Origin: Alisma plantago-aquatica
Lineage: Eukaryota; Streptophyta; Magnoliopsida; Alismatales; Alismataceae
Direction: 5' to 3'
DNA: 64,000 nt
Assembly (NCBI GenBank): GCA_963693085.1
Contig: OY856409.1
Location: 1,538,533,072 to 1,538,597,071, forward strand
In this document: piece by piece, positions 10,941 through 23,181 of the stretch
How positions within the stretch are numbered: the stretch's first letter is position 1
Layout of the letters: each line of letters starts with the position of its first letter
Translations under genes and position numbers: made by a program
The notes under the pieces: model-generated
The model's database searches: none
Told to the model about the DNA's origin: nothing
What the model saw: only the letters and a program-made list of their open reading frames with translations

Positions 10941-12212
10941 CTATATCAATGTTCTTGTATCTGGATGACTTTTCTTCAGCATGCTGACATGGAACACTGG
11001 ATGTAACGTGTGCAACTCTGACAACAGCTCTAACTTGTAAGCTACCTTGCCAATACGTGCTATCACCGGATATGGCCCCATATACCTAGGTGCCAACTTT
11101 ATTTTCTGGCCAAACCTTAGCACGCCATTCCATGGTGAGAGCTTGAGATATATTTTGTCTCCCACCTAGAACTCTAAAGTTCATCGGTGATTATCTGCAT
11201 AAGACTTCTATTTGTCCTGTGCCGCTTTCAACTGTTGTTGTATCATTCTGATCTTTTTTGTTGTCTGCTGCACTAACTCAGGGCCCAAAAGTTGATACTC
11301 GCCAGACTCATACCAACATAAGGGAGATCTGCACTTCCTTCCATATAGAGCCTCATAAGGAGCCATGTCAATGCTCCGTTGGTAACTATTATTGTAGGCG
11401 AACACTGTCAAACTGAGATGCACGCCCTAACTGCCTAGGAACTCCAAAATACAAGCTCGGAGAAGATCCTCCAAAGCCTAAATCATCCTTTCAGTCTGAC
11501 CATCTGTGTGCGGGAGGAAAGCAGTACTGAACCTCAACTGCGTTCCCAACGCTTTGTGCAACTGTTCCCAGAAATGACTCGTGAACTGAGGACCTCTATC
11601 TGAAACTATCGTTGTTGGTACACCGTGCAAATGCACTATCTCATCTACATACACATGAGCAAGCTTCTTTGCTGTATACGTTGTCTTTACCAGTATGAAA
11701 TGGGCAGACTTGGTCAATCTATCCACTATCACCCAAATGGAATCATGATTCCTAGCTGTCCTTGGCAGACCAATTACAAAATCCATGGTTATATGATCCC
11801 TCTTCCACTACGGTATCGACATGGGTTGCAACTTACCTACCGACTTCTGATATTCAGCCTTAACTTGCTGGCATACTACACACTTAGCCACAAACTCAGC
11901 TACATCCTTCTTCAAGCCAGGCCACCAATACAAGTCCTTCAGATTATGCTACATCTTGGTGACTCCTTGATGCATAGCATATATCGATGTGTGTGCTTCC
12001 TCGAGCACTAGCTTCCTCAGATCATCTGCATCGGGGACCATCATCCTATTATGATAACAGACTAGTCCATCCTCAGATTCATGGAACCCATCATGCTTTT
12101 TGCTGTCGAACTCTGACCTGATCAACTGCACTGTATCATCTTCCTGCTGTGCATCTTTGATCTGTTGTCTCAGTGTAGGCTTGACTTTCATTTGTGCCAA
12201 CAGACCTGCCAA
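10941..12212 (-). pseudogene. Integrase of Tekay-like element (broken)
   Basis: Zinc-binding residues are visible in EEAHTSIYAMHQG and CVVCQQVK (HHCC). The catalytic triad is present: Asp in MDFVIGLPRT, Asp in VSDRGPQFTSHFW and Glu in DGQTERMI. Then come the conserved YNNSYQRSIDMAPYEALYGR and the GPY/F module RYMGPYPVIARIGKVAYKLE and HPVFHVSMLKK. The frame is essentially continuous, but stops occur near 11948, 11813, 11477, 11424, 11205 and 11166, so no integrase could be made. All these residues are in the expected order for an integrase joined to a chromodomain. Confidence 0.87.
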
Positions 12213-13445
12213 TAGGGAAACTTCGAACTATACAATCATCTACCGCAGGGAGACAAACATATCCCGCCTATGGCTCATCAAGGAACTCAACTGTGCCTTC
12301 TTCGTGGGAAGAGAAGAAAACTTCCTACTAAGCGCATCAGCTACCACGTTTGCCTTACCAAGATGATACTCAATGGTGCAACCATAGTCACTGATCAGCT
12401 CCATCCATCGACATTTTCACATATTTAGCTCACTCTGCGAGAAGATGTACTTTAAGTTCTTATGGTCTGTAAAGATATGACACACTTCCCCATAAAGATA
12501 GTGTCTCCAGATCTTTAACGCATGCACCACCGCTGCCAACTCCAAATTGTGTATCGAGTAATTCTCCTCATGCTTCTTAAGATGTCGTGAAGAAAAGAAA
12601 CCACTTGATCCTCCTGCATTAGCACTCATCCTAGGCCCTTCTTGAAAGCATTGCAGAAAATAACATAGCCTTTCCCAGGCTCTGGCAGTACTAGCACTGG
12701 AGCACTAGTCAGCTTCTCCTTCAATCTTTAGAAAGCTTGCTAACAACGATCATCCCAAACCAAAGGTACATCCTTCCTGGTCAACTTTGTCAATGGCAAT
12801 GCGATCACACTGAAGTCCCTTATAAACCTCCGATAGTATCCTGCTAGACCCAAAAAAACTATGAACTTCTATTGGCATCTTTGGTTGCTCCCAATCTGTA
12901 ACTGATTCCACCTTCTTGGGGTCCACTCTGACTCCTTCAGAAGATATCACATGACCCAAGAAAGTCACCTCCTTCAACCAGAACTCACACTTACTGAACT
13001 TGGCATATAACTGGTGTTGGCGAAGAAGAGTCAATGCTTGTCGAAGATGTTGTTCATGCTCTTGACTGTCCCGACTGTAGATCATGATGTCATCTATGAA
13101 AACCATAATAAACTAATCTAAAAATAGACGGAATACTCTATTCATTAGATCCATGAATGCAGCAGGTGCATTGGTTAGTCCGAATGGCATAACCACAAGC
13201 TCAAAGTGACCATACCTCATCCTGAATGCTGACTTTGGTATGTCATCATCCTTAATCCGCAACTGATGATATCCAGACTGTAGATCGATCTTTGAGAACA
13301 CTACATCACAGCACAACTGATCCAACATATCATCTATCCTCGGCAATGGGTACTTATTCTTGATCGTGACTTTGTTCAACTCCCGGTAGTCTATACACAA
13401 CCACATTGATCCATCCTTCTTCTTAACAAATAGGACTGGAGAACC
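12213..13445 (-). pseudogene. Reverse transcriptase and RNase H of Tekay-like element
   Basis: On the minus strand a stop replaces the residue before [13 protein letters not shown], and the RT follows with [20 protein letters not shown] and [16 protein letters not shown]. After another TAG the catalytic box VFIDDIMIYS appears near 13090, then KCEFWLKEVTFLGHVIS. RNase H is recognised by [20 protein letters not shown] and [19 protein letters not shown] at 12600-12420. A frameshift breaks the RT-RNase H connection around 12750-12850 (no clear YRRF-type box in frame). Confidence 0.87.
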
Positions 13446-14267
13446 CTAAGGTGATGTTCTCGGTCGGATGAAACCTTTATCCAACAACTCCTGTAACTGC
13501 TTCTTCCGCTCTACCATCTCAGCTGGAGCCATCTTGTACGGTGTTTGTGCAACTGGTTGTGTTCCTGGTACCAGATTGATCTCAAAGTCAATCTCTAGAG
13601 GTGGGGGAACACCGAGAAACTCATTTGGAAACACGTCTGCAAACTCTCGGACAACTGGGACCTCCTCAAGGCTAGGACCTTTCACCTTGGTATCCACAAC
13701 GTGAGCCAAGAATGCCTTACAACCTTGCCACAATAGCTTCTCCGCCACCATTTTTGATACTAATAATGTTGGAATGATCTTTCTATCTCCTTGGAAGATC
13801 CACTTCTCTCCACCGTCATCAAACACTGCCTGCTTGGAACCACAGACCATCACAACCTTATACTTCTCTAAGGTATCCATACCAAGGATCACATCGAATC
13901 CATGTATATCAAGTGGTATAAGATCCACTTGTATATTGTGTCCTGAGAAAGATAAGACACAAGATGGACACTCCTCTCGAAGCATCGAGGAACCATCAAG
14001 AGGGGTTTCTAATAATAGACTATCTTTCTTACAGCTAACAGGTAGAGGACAATTATCAAGCAAAGAATGTGCGATAAAAGAGTGCCTAGCACCCGGGTCA
14101 ACCAGAACAAATATAAAGCAAGAAGAAGACAAATCAGAATGATATAACTCCATCTGACCTGCCACCACTTGTAGGTTGACTATCGCCTCCGGCTGACTCA
14201 TAGCATAGAATTGAGTTGTTACTTGCTGTCGTCCACGTCCTCTGCCTCCTTGAGTAGAGGATCCCAC
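13446..14267 (-). pseudogene. Aspartic protease and RT N-terminus of Tekay-like element
   Basis: An open frame of 273 residues. The protease active site reads VLVDPGARHSFIA, with Asp kept, followed by the flap and LDIHGFDVILGMDTLEKYK, the hydrophobic ILGMD turn typical of retroviral-like proteases. The C-terminal third is the start of RT (EFADVFPNEFLGVPPPLEID, VPGTQPVAQTPYKMAPAE). The frame stops at a TAG where relatives read on into [12 protein letters not shown]. Confidence 0.85.
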
Positions 14268-15401
14268 TTGTGACGCTTGACCACATACTCACCCACTAGA
14301 CTGTTGCCTGTCTGATACTTGTTGACTCTGCCTTGGTTGTTGTGTTACTTCAACATCTCTCCTTGGGCAATTTGACCTCAGATGCCCAGTCTATCCACAG
14401 TGATAACATGACCTACCTTCTAACTGTGGCCTGGATGGCCCTATCACTATTACCGACGCAGTACTGTGGGCTTTGGATGGTGAAAATCCACGCCCTCTTC
14501 CCTTACTTGGAGACCACTAAGACGGTGTACGAGAACTCTGCATCGCGGAAGGTGTTAAAAACCTTGGCTTCTTGAAGCCATCAAACCTTTGTCTCTAGAA
14601 CTGAGCAGGCCTTTTCTTGGTCGTGGACTCCCTTTTCTCCTTGACAGACCATTCAATCCTTCGAACAGACTCCACAAACGTGGCAAACCGCTCCCAATTT
14701 TCCAAGGCAGCACTAGGTGTTGACAGCTCAGAACTCAAACCCTTCTCAAACCGCCTGATCTGTTCATCATTAGTCGTTGCCATGTAAGGTCAAAACCTCA
14801 GCAGGTCCATGAACTTGGCTTCATTCTCGGTGATGCTCATCTGTCCTTGGAGGAGATGCTCGAACTGGTTGATCTTCTCATCCAGACACGTCTTCGGGAA
14901 ATATCGATTGATGAACTCCCGTCAGAAAACCTCCCAACAGATCTCCTCACCGGGTCGCTTCTCCTCCTCGATGGCCCACCAGTGGCCAGCACTACCTTTC
15001 AGAAGGTAGACAACATGCTTAACTTTGTCTACTTCAGGGATCTCAAGGATCTGGAAGGTCTTCTCAAGACCTGTCAACCACAGACCTGCATCCGCTAGAT
15101 CAGCCGTCCCAGCATAATTCGAAGCTCCGACTTGGTGAAGCCGCTCAATGGTCTTCCCAATACCCGATGTTTCACCATGGGGAACCTGTGCTCTTGGCGG
15201 AGGCACTGGTACTCTTTCCACCGTGTGATTCATTATAGTCGTCAACTGTCCCATAAGGTGTTGATAAGCAGTGCTCTCAAGGATGGCTAGGTCAAATTAG
15301 GGGACCTCAGGCACCCGATCTTCATGTGCCTGCACTCTTGCTCCATCAACTGATGCAACATTGCTGCTCGCGGCATCATGTTCTTCATGGTTTCCAGACA
15401 T
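14268..15401 (-). pseudogene. Gag of Tekay-like element (broken)
   Basis: The start is taken as the ATG at 15399-15401 on the minus strand (MSGNHEEHDAASSNVASV), about 115 bases after the primer site. The capsid part has DAGLWLTGLEKTFQILEIPE and LLKGSAGHWW (15254-14922), then FINRYFPKTCLDEKI and YMATTNDEQIRRFEKGLSSE (14783-14595). A zinc knuckle near 14390-14350 reads CYHCG, a TAG, then TGHLRSNCP, so one residue of the CX2CX4HX4C motif is now a stop. About seven nonsense codons interrupt an otherwise co-linear frame. Confidence 0.82.
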
Positions 15402-15515
15402 CTTTAAGCTTTTTTATTCCGCTGAAGGAAGAAGGTCATTGTAAGAAAATATGGGAAACTCACAAGAACAGACACAAACCTAGTCCTAGATCCATGTAGA
15501 CTCAGCAAACCTAGA

Positions 15516-15527
15516 GCTCTGATACCA
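15516..15527 (-). other. Primer binding site, tRNA-iMet type
   Basis: The minus strand reads TGGTATCAGAGC, complementary to the 3' end of plant initiator tRNA-Met. It sits 7 bases from the LTR edge at 15535 and fixes both the orientation and the inner LTR boundary. Confidence 0.92.
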
Positions 15528-15534
15528 AACTACT

Positions 15535-17237
15535 TGTGACACCCCACTATCACAAAGACAACGAGATGACACGTGAAAACATGCAGAACCACATATTACC
15601 AAAAACATGAGTTAATTAAAACTGGTTACCAAAACATGCATAAGAGAAATCTTACATCCAGATCCTGCAAAGAAACATGTTATGTAAACATTACAAGCCT
15701 GATATATGTCCACAACTTACAGGAACCAGTTGTCCTACCAGTAGATGAGTTCATCACCTGTTTATATGTACATAATTGGCCACATAAGGCCAACAAAAGG
15801 ATAAACGAAGTTACAACAACTATACATTGGGAAATGTCATCAAAACACCTCCGAGGATCTGATAGTACATGGATGACTGTAGGACTTCTACTACAAAACC
15901 ACCAAAACAGTAGCATGTCCATCTCTTGCCTTCTACTGCTCCTCCTCTTGCTATTCGACCTCAACCTCATGACCACCACCATGTCTAGTGCGCTTATCTA
16001 AAAAGGTTGTAAACCAACGGGGTGAGAATCCAGTCCCAGTGAGAAACATAACTCCCCGTCGAAACTATGAAACTCTAGAAAGCAGGTGAAACCGGTAAAG
16101 AGGATAGCTGATATAAGAAGATTATATGAGCAACATATTGAGCAAGACTGTATTGTATTATCCAACTTACCAAGATATCCGGGAGGCATTTAACCATACT
16201 TTCTTTATGGAACATGATTGACAAGATAAGATTTATAGGATCTTATCACAAAACATAAGGAATGTATAAGTAACTACAAGGTATAACAACATCAATTACA
16301 CAAGCAAGGCCTCCACTAATGTTCCGTATTTTTTTTATATAAGCAATATATACTATTCGTCTGGATTATGTTTTATTATGCCCTAAAGAAGTGAGTCGTC
16401 CCACCTCAAATCCAACCTTCGGCTGCAAAACCCAAAACTGGTGCCATACAAGGTCAATGGGAGATTCGGACTCCATGACCTCACCTCCTCGTGGTCAGTG
16501 CACGAAAACCAAAGTAGGACCGCAATATCATGCTTATGTGGCCTCAGCCTTAGGGTCAGCTCCGCAGCCTACCCATATTTCTAGCTTACCTTGATATAGG
16601 TGCTAGTATATCTTGAGCCACGATCTTGATCACCGTGCCCTTGAGCCATGAATGCATTCATGCTCTTATCACATATCCTGAGCCATGGGCCTGTTCACTG
16701 TGCTCTTACCATACTTGAGTCTACAACCGCAGTTGTACTCTAATCCTTCCTATTTTTGGCTAGGAGAAACCCCGAGTATTCAACAATATGTGCTCCAGGT
16801 AATCCCACAGGATAAACATGTTTCACCATCACCAATTACTGACGATGATGGATCTATGGCCAGGGAAAACTACATGAATTGTTCCTATGTAATTAATTAG
16901 TACATTTTAAGTGGATTGTTGAGGCAACCAAGTTATAAAGCATAACATCATTGAGTTACATTATCACTATCACTACCATGGGACTATTGCCTCTCAAGGC
17001 TTCAACATCATGCACCCACATCCTGGGATAGCAATCCCTTACCTCATCAACAGAGGATAACACTTCAATTAGGCATTCAACCTTTATCAGGTCCTCAGAC
17101 CAATCTCATCATACTGGTGATGCATGTTATCTCATCAACAAGAATTATCATGATGCAATGTTATTCAAACACATTTACCTCATAGCTCTTACCTGGCTAT
17201 GAATTCATCTTACATACCTGCATGTTTAGTATGCACA
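15535..17237 (-). repeat. 5' LTR of Tekay-like element, truncated
   Basis: The edge TGTGACACCCC matches the start of the 3' LTR, and the copy follows it to 17237, where it stops while the 3' copy continues. It therefore lacks the part that contains the TATA box in the other LTR. On this reading the element lost its own promoter after insertion. Confidence 0.75.
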
Positions 17238-17398
17238 TGACCTGCATAAATTCTACAGAAACTCAGTTAATAACTCTGGTAATTGAACCAATTAAGCAAT
17301 TTAGTATATTGTGATGTTTAGTAAATGAAACTGGATGTGTTGGGTCAAATTGGTCCCAAAAAGGCGACTGAAAATCATGATGAATATGCATTCATCAA
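17238..17398. other. Unassigned 161-bp junction segment
   Basis: The segment lies between the truncated Tekay-like LTR and the point where homology to the LARD-like LTR begins. It matches neither partner LTR in this window and has no ORF. It may be filler DNA from a deletion or the remainder of the disrupted Athila-like LTR. Confidence 0.4.
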
Positions 17399-19510
17399 CT
17401 TCCTATGCCTAAACCAACCTAAGATGTTGGAAATGATCCCAAACATCTTGTGAGGAGTTGTGATGATGCATATAGCTACATCAACAAAGCTACTCCTTCA
17501 TCAGATGTCCACTCATCGACAAACTTTGCGGAGCACAATCGAAATGAAATGAGACCATAGAATGAATCCATAGAAGATCATGTAGTGAGAGATACCTCCA
17601 ATTTCCATCCTCTAATGGTATTTCATCTAAACCAAATTTCTTTGCTCTCTTCCTGCACTCACAAACTATGATCTATTTAAGTTATCTGGATAGCTTCTTT
17701 AACACTTTGGCTTTGAGGGACCACCGACTAGTCAATCAGGACCTCAGTACATCGACGTGAGTTCCTCCCATCAACTGGTCTCTCTAGTTCCCTCTTCCCC
17801 TCCCTGATTCTACAAAGGTGTGAGAAAGAACCAGAGGCCTAGTTCAACGCAACATTGAAGGACCAGTACTGAATGATATGCCCTCTTGATTGTCTTGCCT
17901 TGGATTTTACTTGCATGGGCAGTTTGGTCCTTTTAGCTCATGTCGCAACACATTGAGCGAGGATATGAATCGTAGGTTAGCGGGAAGATCCACAAGTTTG
18001 GGTCCCTCCCCTGATTCGTGAAGCCAAGCTGGAAATTCCCTTTTTATTTTCATTTTATTATTTTAGCCTTTTTCCTATTTGTCCCTTTTGTAAATTAGCT
18101 AGTAAATGGCTCATTTATCAGAAAAATGCTCACAAATTTTCAACGTTCTTAGAAAAATGTCTATTTTAATATGATACCATTATCTTGAGCTATTATAGTA
18201 ACATCTGATGATTATATTGTGTATCTCTTTCATACATCTTAATTTGGGTTTCTCTTATTATTGCAAACCCTAATGTGATTTGATACATGTATACATCACA
18301 ACTATATTTGACTTTGATGAGTATCTTGAGACTCTAAAATCATTACTTGACTAATTAAGAAATCTTGATCTAACCTTGTTGGGTTATCCACTCTTGGATA
18401 TTGATCATGATTGTTTGGGTTACATTATGTGTTCCTAAAATACCTAGGTAGGTTATTCACCCTCAAAAACATACTTGACACTTGTATAAAGTTGGAAATA
18501 TCAAAATATTATTGATTATAAGTGGATGACCTAACTCTAATGTTGAAATAGGAAAATGTAACCATAATATCGAATACTGAAACATGATCTTCTAAACATC
18601 ATGATCTTCACCCTTAATCCAATCTTGTTATTTAAGATCTGACTCAAAGTGTTGACCTATTAGTTGTTGAGATTTGTAAATTAAATCTACGTTAAAAGGT
18701 ACACTATTATATATCCTCCTTCATTGTATTGAAGAGACCTTTTATGTATCTGTTGATTGCATACTTGTCTATATACTTGGCTGAGATATTGTTCCCTATT
18801 AATTAGACTTCGTTTTGTCCTATATTATATTTTGAGACAAACTTAAAAACATAAATGATATTCCCAATTATGACTGCCCGAATTATGATAATGTTGATAT
18901 TGAGTACAAGTGACCTCCTCATTCAGACAGTGGAACTTGTACCTTTTGAATGATCTCAAATCTTGTACCTTTCAATCAGCCTCCTACCTCATATGGATAG
19001 AAGGATCTTGGTGACCTCCCCCATCAGATTGGGGCGATGGAGCCACATAAAATATATAAGCATGCTTCTCAAATCCACATAGCAAGAACTCATAATGGAA
19101 ATTGAATTGTTTGAAATAAAAATCTTGTCGAATAAATATTGGTATTGGAAAATCTCTTATTATACTTCTTGAATATAAGTCCTTCCAAGTGTACTAATAT
19201 GCTATAAACTATTTTACTTGTTTTTGATAGTGCACCCTGAAATTGCATTGATTTTCTTGATTTTAGGCAAAACAAATAGAACATTGACTAAATCACTTCC
19301 ACACTTGATAAACTATGATGACAAGGATAAATCTGCAAAATATCCTTTTTGCGTTAGTTTGTTGTTTAAATCTCCCATGTTATGAGTTATTATTTCTTAT
19401 TGTATATGCCAGTGTGTGAGATCATTTTGGGCCACTTAGAGATGGCCACTTCAATCCTTTTACCACTGTCTAGGTAGTGGGATTGAGATTGGGGTAAGAA
19501 TAGTTCTATG
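17399..19510 (+). repeat. 5' LTR of LARD-like element, 5'-truncated
   Basis: The first 407 bases match the 3' copy at 22465-22872 (shared CTATGCCTAAAC, GCTACATCAACAAAGCTACT, TATTTAAGTTATCTGGATAG). The rest runs up to the primer site. The right edge is approximate because no TG/CA pair is evident immediately before the primer site. The opening ~810 bases of the LTR, known from the 3' copy, are missing here. Confidence 0.65.
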
Positions 19511-19515
19511 GTGGT

Positions 19516-19527
19516 TGGTATCAGAGC
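19516..19527 (+). other. Primer binding site, tRNA-iMet type
   Basis: TGGTATCAGAGC on the plus strand, preceded by GTTCTATGGTGGT. It sets the plus orientation of this element, opposite to the neighbouring Tekay-like one. Confidence 0.88.
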
Positions 19528-21638
19528 ATACACACTCCCATATACTTTTGGTAAAAAACATCTCGAGTCTCTTGAACCTAGGAAACCCTAAATCCCATAA
19601 TGGTGGAAATTGATGTGTGTAGGATCGGGGTTCTGGCTTAGTTCCTCCTCTCTTTCTTCACAGTGGCTGAGGTTCCCCGCTCTACCTGGCCTTAATTGAT
19701 CCAAAACAGAACCCAAAGGTTTTCTGTTAAAAACCTAGAGAGTCTTCTAGCATCTCATCTCTTCTTTAAGGATTACCCTTAGTCACCCAAGTAGATGATG
19801 ATTACTTAGTCTTCTCATCCCCTCATGTTCTTCTTCTCTCATGACTAATTACCACATGATTTCTCAATTATGGGCAACATTATACGTGGGAAAAATTAAA
19901 ATGTGTTTCACTCATAAAAATTTGATTGAGATGCTGATGCCATGATCTGTTCTTAATTTGAAAACTCTATTTTGAACAATTAATATAAAATAAAATATTG
20001 AAGTATGACACCTAATATCATGTAAACTCGAGTTCGCCAAAACTAGACTACCTGCTCCCTATGCTTGAGGTAAATGATAATAATCTTGATATGGTGAAAT
20101 AAGGAGGATATATACCTTATACCTCATGGTTGATGAGGTCCCTATGTTATGTTGCCTTATTGTTGACTAAATCACAAACATAGTTAAGAAAACTTGTACC
20201 CATTTGATACAAATGACTAAGCCTAAGACTCACAAAATCATGATGTAAGACTATGAAGCAAAAATCACTTTCCTCGTTGACTATTGATGGCTTTAGTAAT
20301 CTCGATTTGGATATGATGACCATGGACCTAAATCTTATGCCAATTTTCAAATTGTGCCACTACCTTGATCATGAAAGAAAGAGAATACAATTATGATCCC
20401 AATGTTGAAAAAAAATCTTGAACTAGTTACCCTAGTATGATCTTGAAATATGATCTTATGACCTTGATATATATGATTTGACCATCGATTCTCTCCCCTT
20501 TTGAATAAACTCAATGGACCGTGACTAATGTATGAAATGTGCTAGATTAGGGTGTTAGTTGACTCATGACTCCCCTAACCTAGGTCACATCACTATTATG
20601 ACTACCTCAAAATTTTCACCTTGTTGGTTATTTAGAGTTTGGAAAGTTATCCCTTTTGACATGATTTGGATTGGTTGACCTAAGTCTAATAGTTTAAACC
20701 CATGGTTGATACTCAATCGTGAATATTGATTAAATAATGACTTTGAAATAAGAAAAAGTTGTTTATAAGCTTGTGGTTGACCTCCTAGATCGACCTAGGT
20801 CTAGATCATTCATCAACCTTGAATATTATGATAATGAAATCTTAAAAATATTACTCGATTGTTATATATAGGTGAATGATCACCCCTAAGGTCTAAAGTG
20901 GGAATCTAAACCCTAGTTTCAATATTCTGGACCTATGACTTTTGATGTCTAAAAATATCGACTCTTGACACCGATTAATAAAATTTTGACTCATGATTAT
21001 CAATCTCAATCATGATACAATCCTATTGTCACTCTATTTGGATCTGGGGACCACCCTTAATATATAAATAGTGACTTTCATAATCCCAAATTTTGAAAAT
21101 TTTGAAATTATGACTATTTTGACTCTCAATTTATGACTTAGGGTTTAGCTCTCATTTAGGACAAGGGTGGGACCTCCCATTGATTTGAGCTCAAAATCAT
21201 GATGTTGAAAGTATGACGTTGTCTTGAATTATCGAAATATGAAATCTCAAATCATGAAGGTATAACCCCACCTAGGCCAACATAGAAGCTAGGACCCTGA
21301 GATATTGGGATTGAAAGTTACCTTGTACACTTGATTCAAGAACTCTATTTGTTTGACCTAAAACATGACCCCTTAAAATTTGTGATCAATAGGATGTTTT
21401 CCATATTTGTGACATGTATAATGACTTTGAATGATATATACAACGACCTTGATCTCAATTGCTCAATGATGAAATGATGTTGGTACCAAGATGGTTATGA
21501 TATGGAACATGGAATCCCAATAATGATATTGGACTAATTGAATTTTGAGGACATGATTTTGACTATATAGTATTTTAGTATACAACTTGGATTGGATGGT
21601 CGCAATTTTTTTTTAAATTTTGAGGACAAAATTCTTTC
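19528..21638 (+). other. Non-coding interior of the LARD-like element
   Basis: About 2.1 kb, AT-rich, rich in short words such as CTTGA, ATGAT and GACCT. No protein motif of gag or pol is visible in any frame, and the longest open stretches are about 65 codons. I see no structural RNA or satellite in it. Confidence 0.6.
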
Positions 21639-21650
21639 AAGGGGGGAGGA
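21639..21650 (+). other. Polypurine tract of LARD-like element
   Basis: AAGGGGGGAGGA lies directly before TGTGATGAAGTGG, the start of the 3' LTR. It is the plus-strand primer site for reverse transcription. Confidence 0.85.
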
Positions 21651-22872
21651 TGTGATGAAGTGGATTTTTGTACATTTGATGGCCAAATTATAATTATTCT
21701 CCTCAATTATCAAGTGTTTCTCAATTGAACTCACTTCATCAGCCTAATGATCATTGAATAATTTTGACTCCCAAAATTCAATTATGATGCCCAAATATCA
21801 TGATTTGTACCTTATGGCATCAAATTTTAGCTTAACTTGTGCCTTTTCCTAATTGATTTTATACATGGATCAAATGTTATAATTTTGTCTTGGAAATTTG
21901 TGTATATCTAGGTAAAATCTTTATGAAACCGTGGTTAAAATCTCACAAATTTTGGATACATTGATAAGAGATTTGAATTTATGAATACCTATAATATACC
22001 CTTATATAGCTATTTTGCAAGCCTAACTGGATCTCAGTCGGACCCAAATTGGGGCAGAACCATGAAAATAAGGTCATCTACCCTTCCCATGATTTTTGGG
22101 TGAGATAGCACATAGTGTGCATAGGATTCAACCCAAATCTCCCTCCTCCCTGATCCTTTCTTGGTAAAATGAGTTGTGTTAATATTACGTTTCTTCCGCT
22201 ACCCAACGAGCCTTAATTGACCCCTCATATCTGGCTATTTTGAAAATTCTTGTAGGGCGGTGGATAGGGATCGAAGGAAGAAGACCCTCAATGCAACCCT
22301 AGACCATCAAGATGCTAATTAAGGGTTTCAGTACTTCTGACTCCATCCTTGTAACGATAGCCAACCATCAAATTTCTTAACTTCCCCTCTCGACTCCTCC
22401 ACCCATTTCCATCTTTTTTTCTTGAACATGAGATTCCTTCTCTCACCCCTAGCTCCCCCTTCCAATTCCCTATGCCTAAACTGACCTAGGATGCTGACAA
22501 AGCTTCCTCACATGTTGTGAGGAGTTGCAGTGATGCAGATAGCTACATCAACAAAGCTACTCCTTCATCGGATGTCCGTTCACTGACATGTTTTACGAAG
22601 CATTGTCAGAATGAACTGGGACCATCGAACGACTCCATAGGAGATAACAAAGCCAGAGATACCTCAAGTTTTACTCCACTCATTGTATTCTTCTAAATCA
22701 AAATTCCTTCCTCTCTTCCTAAGATCTCAAACCCTGGTCTATTTAAGTTATCTGGATAGCTTCTTTAACACTTTGGCCTTGGGGGACCAACACGAGGTCA
22801 ATCAGGACCTCAGTACACCCATACGAGTTCTTCCCTTCAACCTACTCTCTCTGGTTCCATATTCCTCTCCCT
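21651..22872 (+). repeat. 3' LTR of LARD-like element, 3'-truncated
   Basis: It begins TGTGATGAAG after the polypurine tract. Homology to the 5' copy starts at about 22465 and ends precisely at 22872, where copia gag coding sequence begins. The last ~1.7 kb of the LTR (seen at 17806-19510) is lost. Confidence 0.75.
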
Positions 22873-23181
22873 ACTAATTGCATTGACATTGCTAAGTTGC
22901 AAAGAGAACTTTATGAGTTAAGAAGAAAAGATATCCTTGATAACATACTAAGAGTTGGCACTGTTTTCAATGGAAGAAAAGGTTTGGGATATGCTCCAAA
23001 GAAAAATCAACCCAAAAGAACTCAAACTATGTTTGTACCCAAGAACACAATGGCTAGAAAGAGAAATGAAGTTGATTCAATTACTTGTCATTTCTGTTTA
23101 CGTCTTGGACACTATTCCTTTTCATGCCCGTACAAGACTAAGGATTCCGACTTAGTTTGGGTCCCAAAACCCCAAACTTAG
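22873..23181 (+). pseudogene. C-terminal end of copia Gag with zinc knuckle
   Basis: The frame is open from the junction at 22873 (TNCIDIAKLQRELYELRRKD). There is a basic linker and a zinc knuckle CHFCLRLGHYSFSC (CX2CX4HX4C) that would bind the genomic RNA, then WVPKPQT and a stop at 23179-23181. No true start codon exists in this piece, which is only the last ~100 residues of a protein that normally has several hundred. It is separated from the protease by a non-coding stretch of nearly 400 bases. Confidence 0.8.

Larger units (their letters stand above)
6770..17237 (-). mobile_element. Tekay/Del-like chromovirus (Ty3/gypsy)
   Basis: On the minus strand the order is truncated 5' LTR, tRNA-Met primer site, gag, protease, RT, RNase H, integrase with a GPY module, chromodomain, 3' LTR. 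A C-terminal chromodomain and the gag opening with LWLTGLEKTFQILEIPE place it among Tekay/Del-type chromoviruses. The coding region is nearly co-linear but has many nonsense codons, mostly TAG where relatives have Gln or Trp. The five bases outside 6770 (ATAGG) and 17237 (TGACC) differ, so there is no visible target duplication, consistent with loss of the outer part of the 5' LTR. Confidence 0.87.
17399..22872 (+). mobile_element. Non-coding LTR retrotransposon (LARD-like)
   Basis: Two diverged direct repeats (17399-17805 and 22465-22872) flank a unit with a tRNA-Met primer site at 19516 and a polypurine tract directly followed by TGTGATG at 21651. Combining both copies gives an LTR of about 2.9 kb: its first ~1.2 kb is seen only in the 3' copy, the last ~1.7 kb only in the 5' copy. 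The ~2.1 kb internal part has no ORF above 70 codons and no gag or pol motif. Such non-autonomous elements with long LTRs are called LARDs. The phrase GAGGACAAAATTC before the purine tract is like the end of Tekay-type elements, suggesting a Tekay-derived parasite. Confidence 0.7.

Noticed and set aside
15516..15527. tRNA gene remnant
   Set aside because: The match to initiator tRNA-Met is only 12 bases and sits at an LTR edge, so it is a primer binding site. The same applies at 19516, 5875 and 43730.
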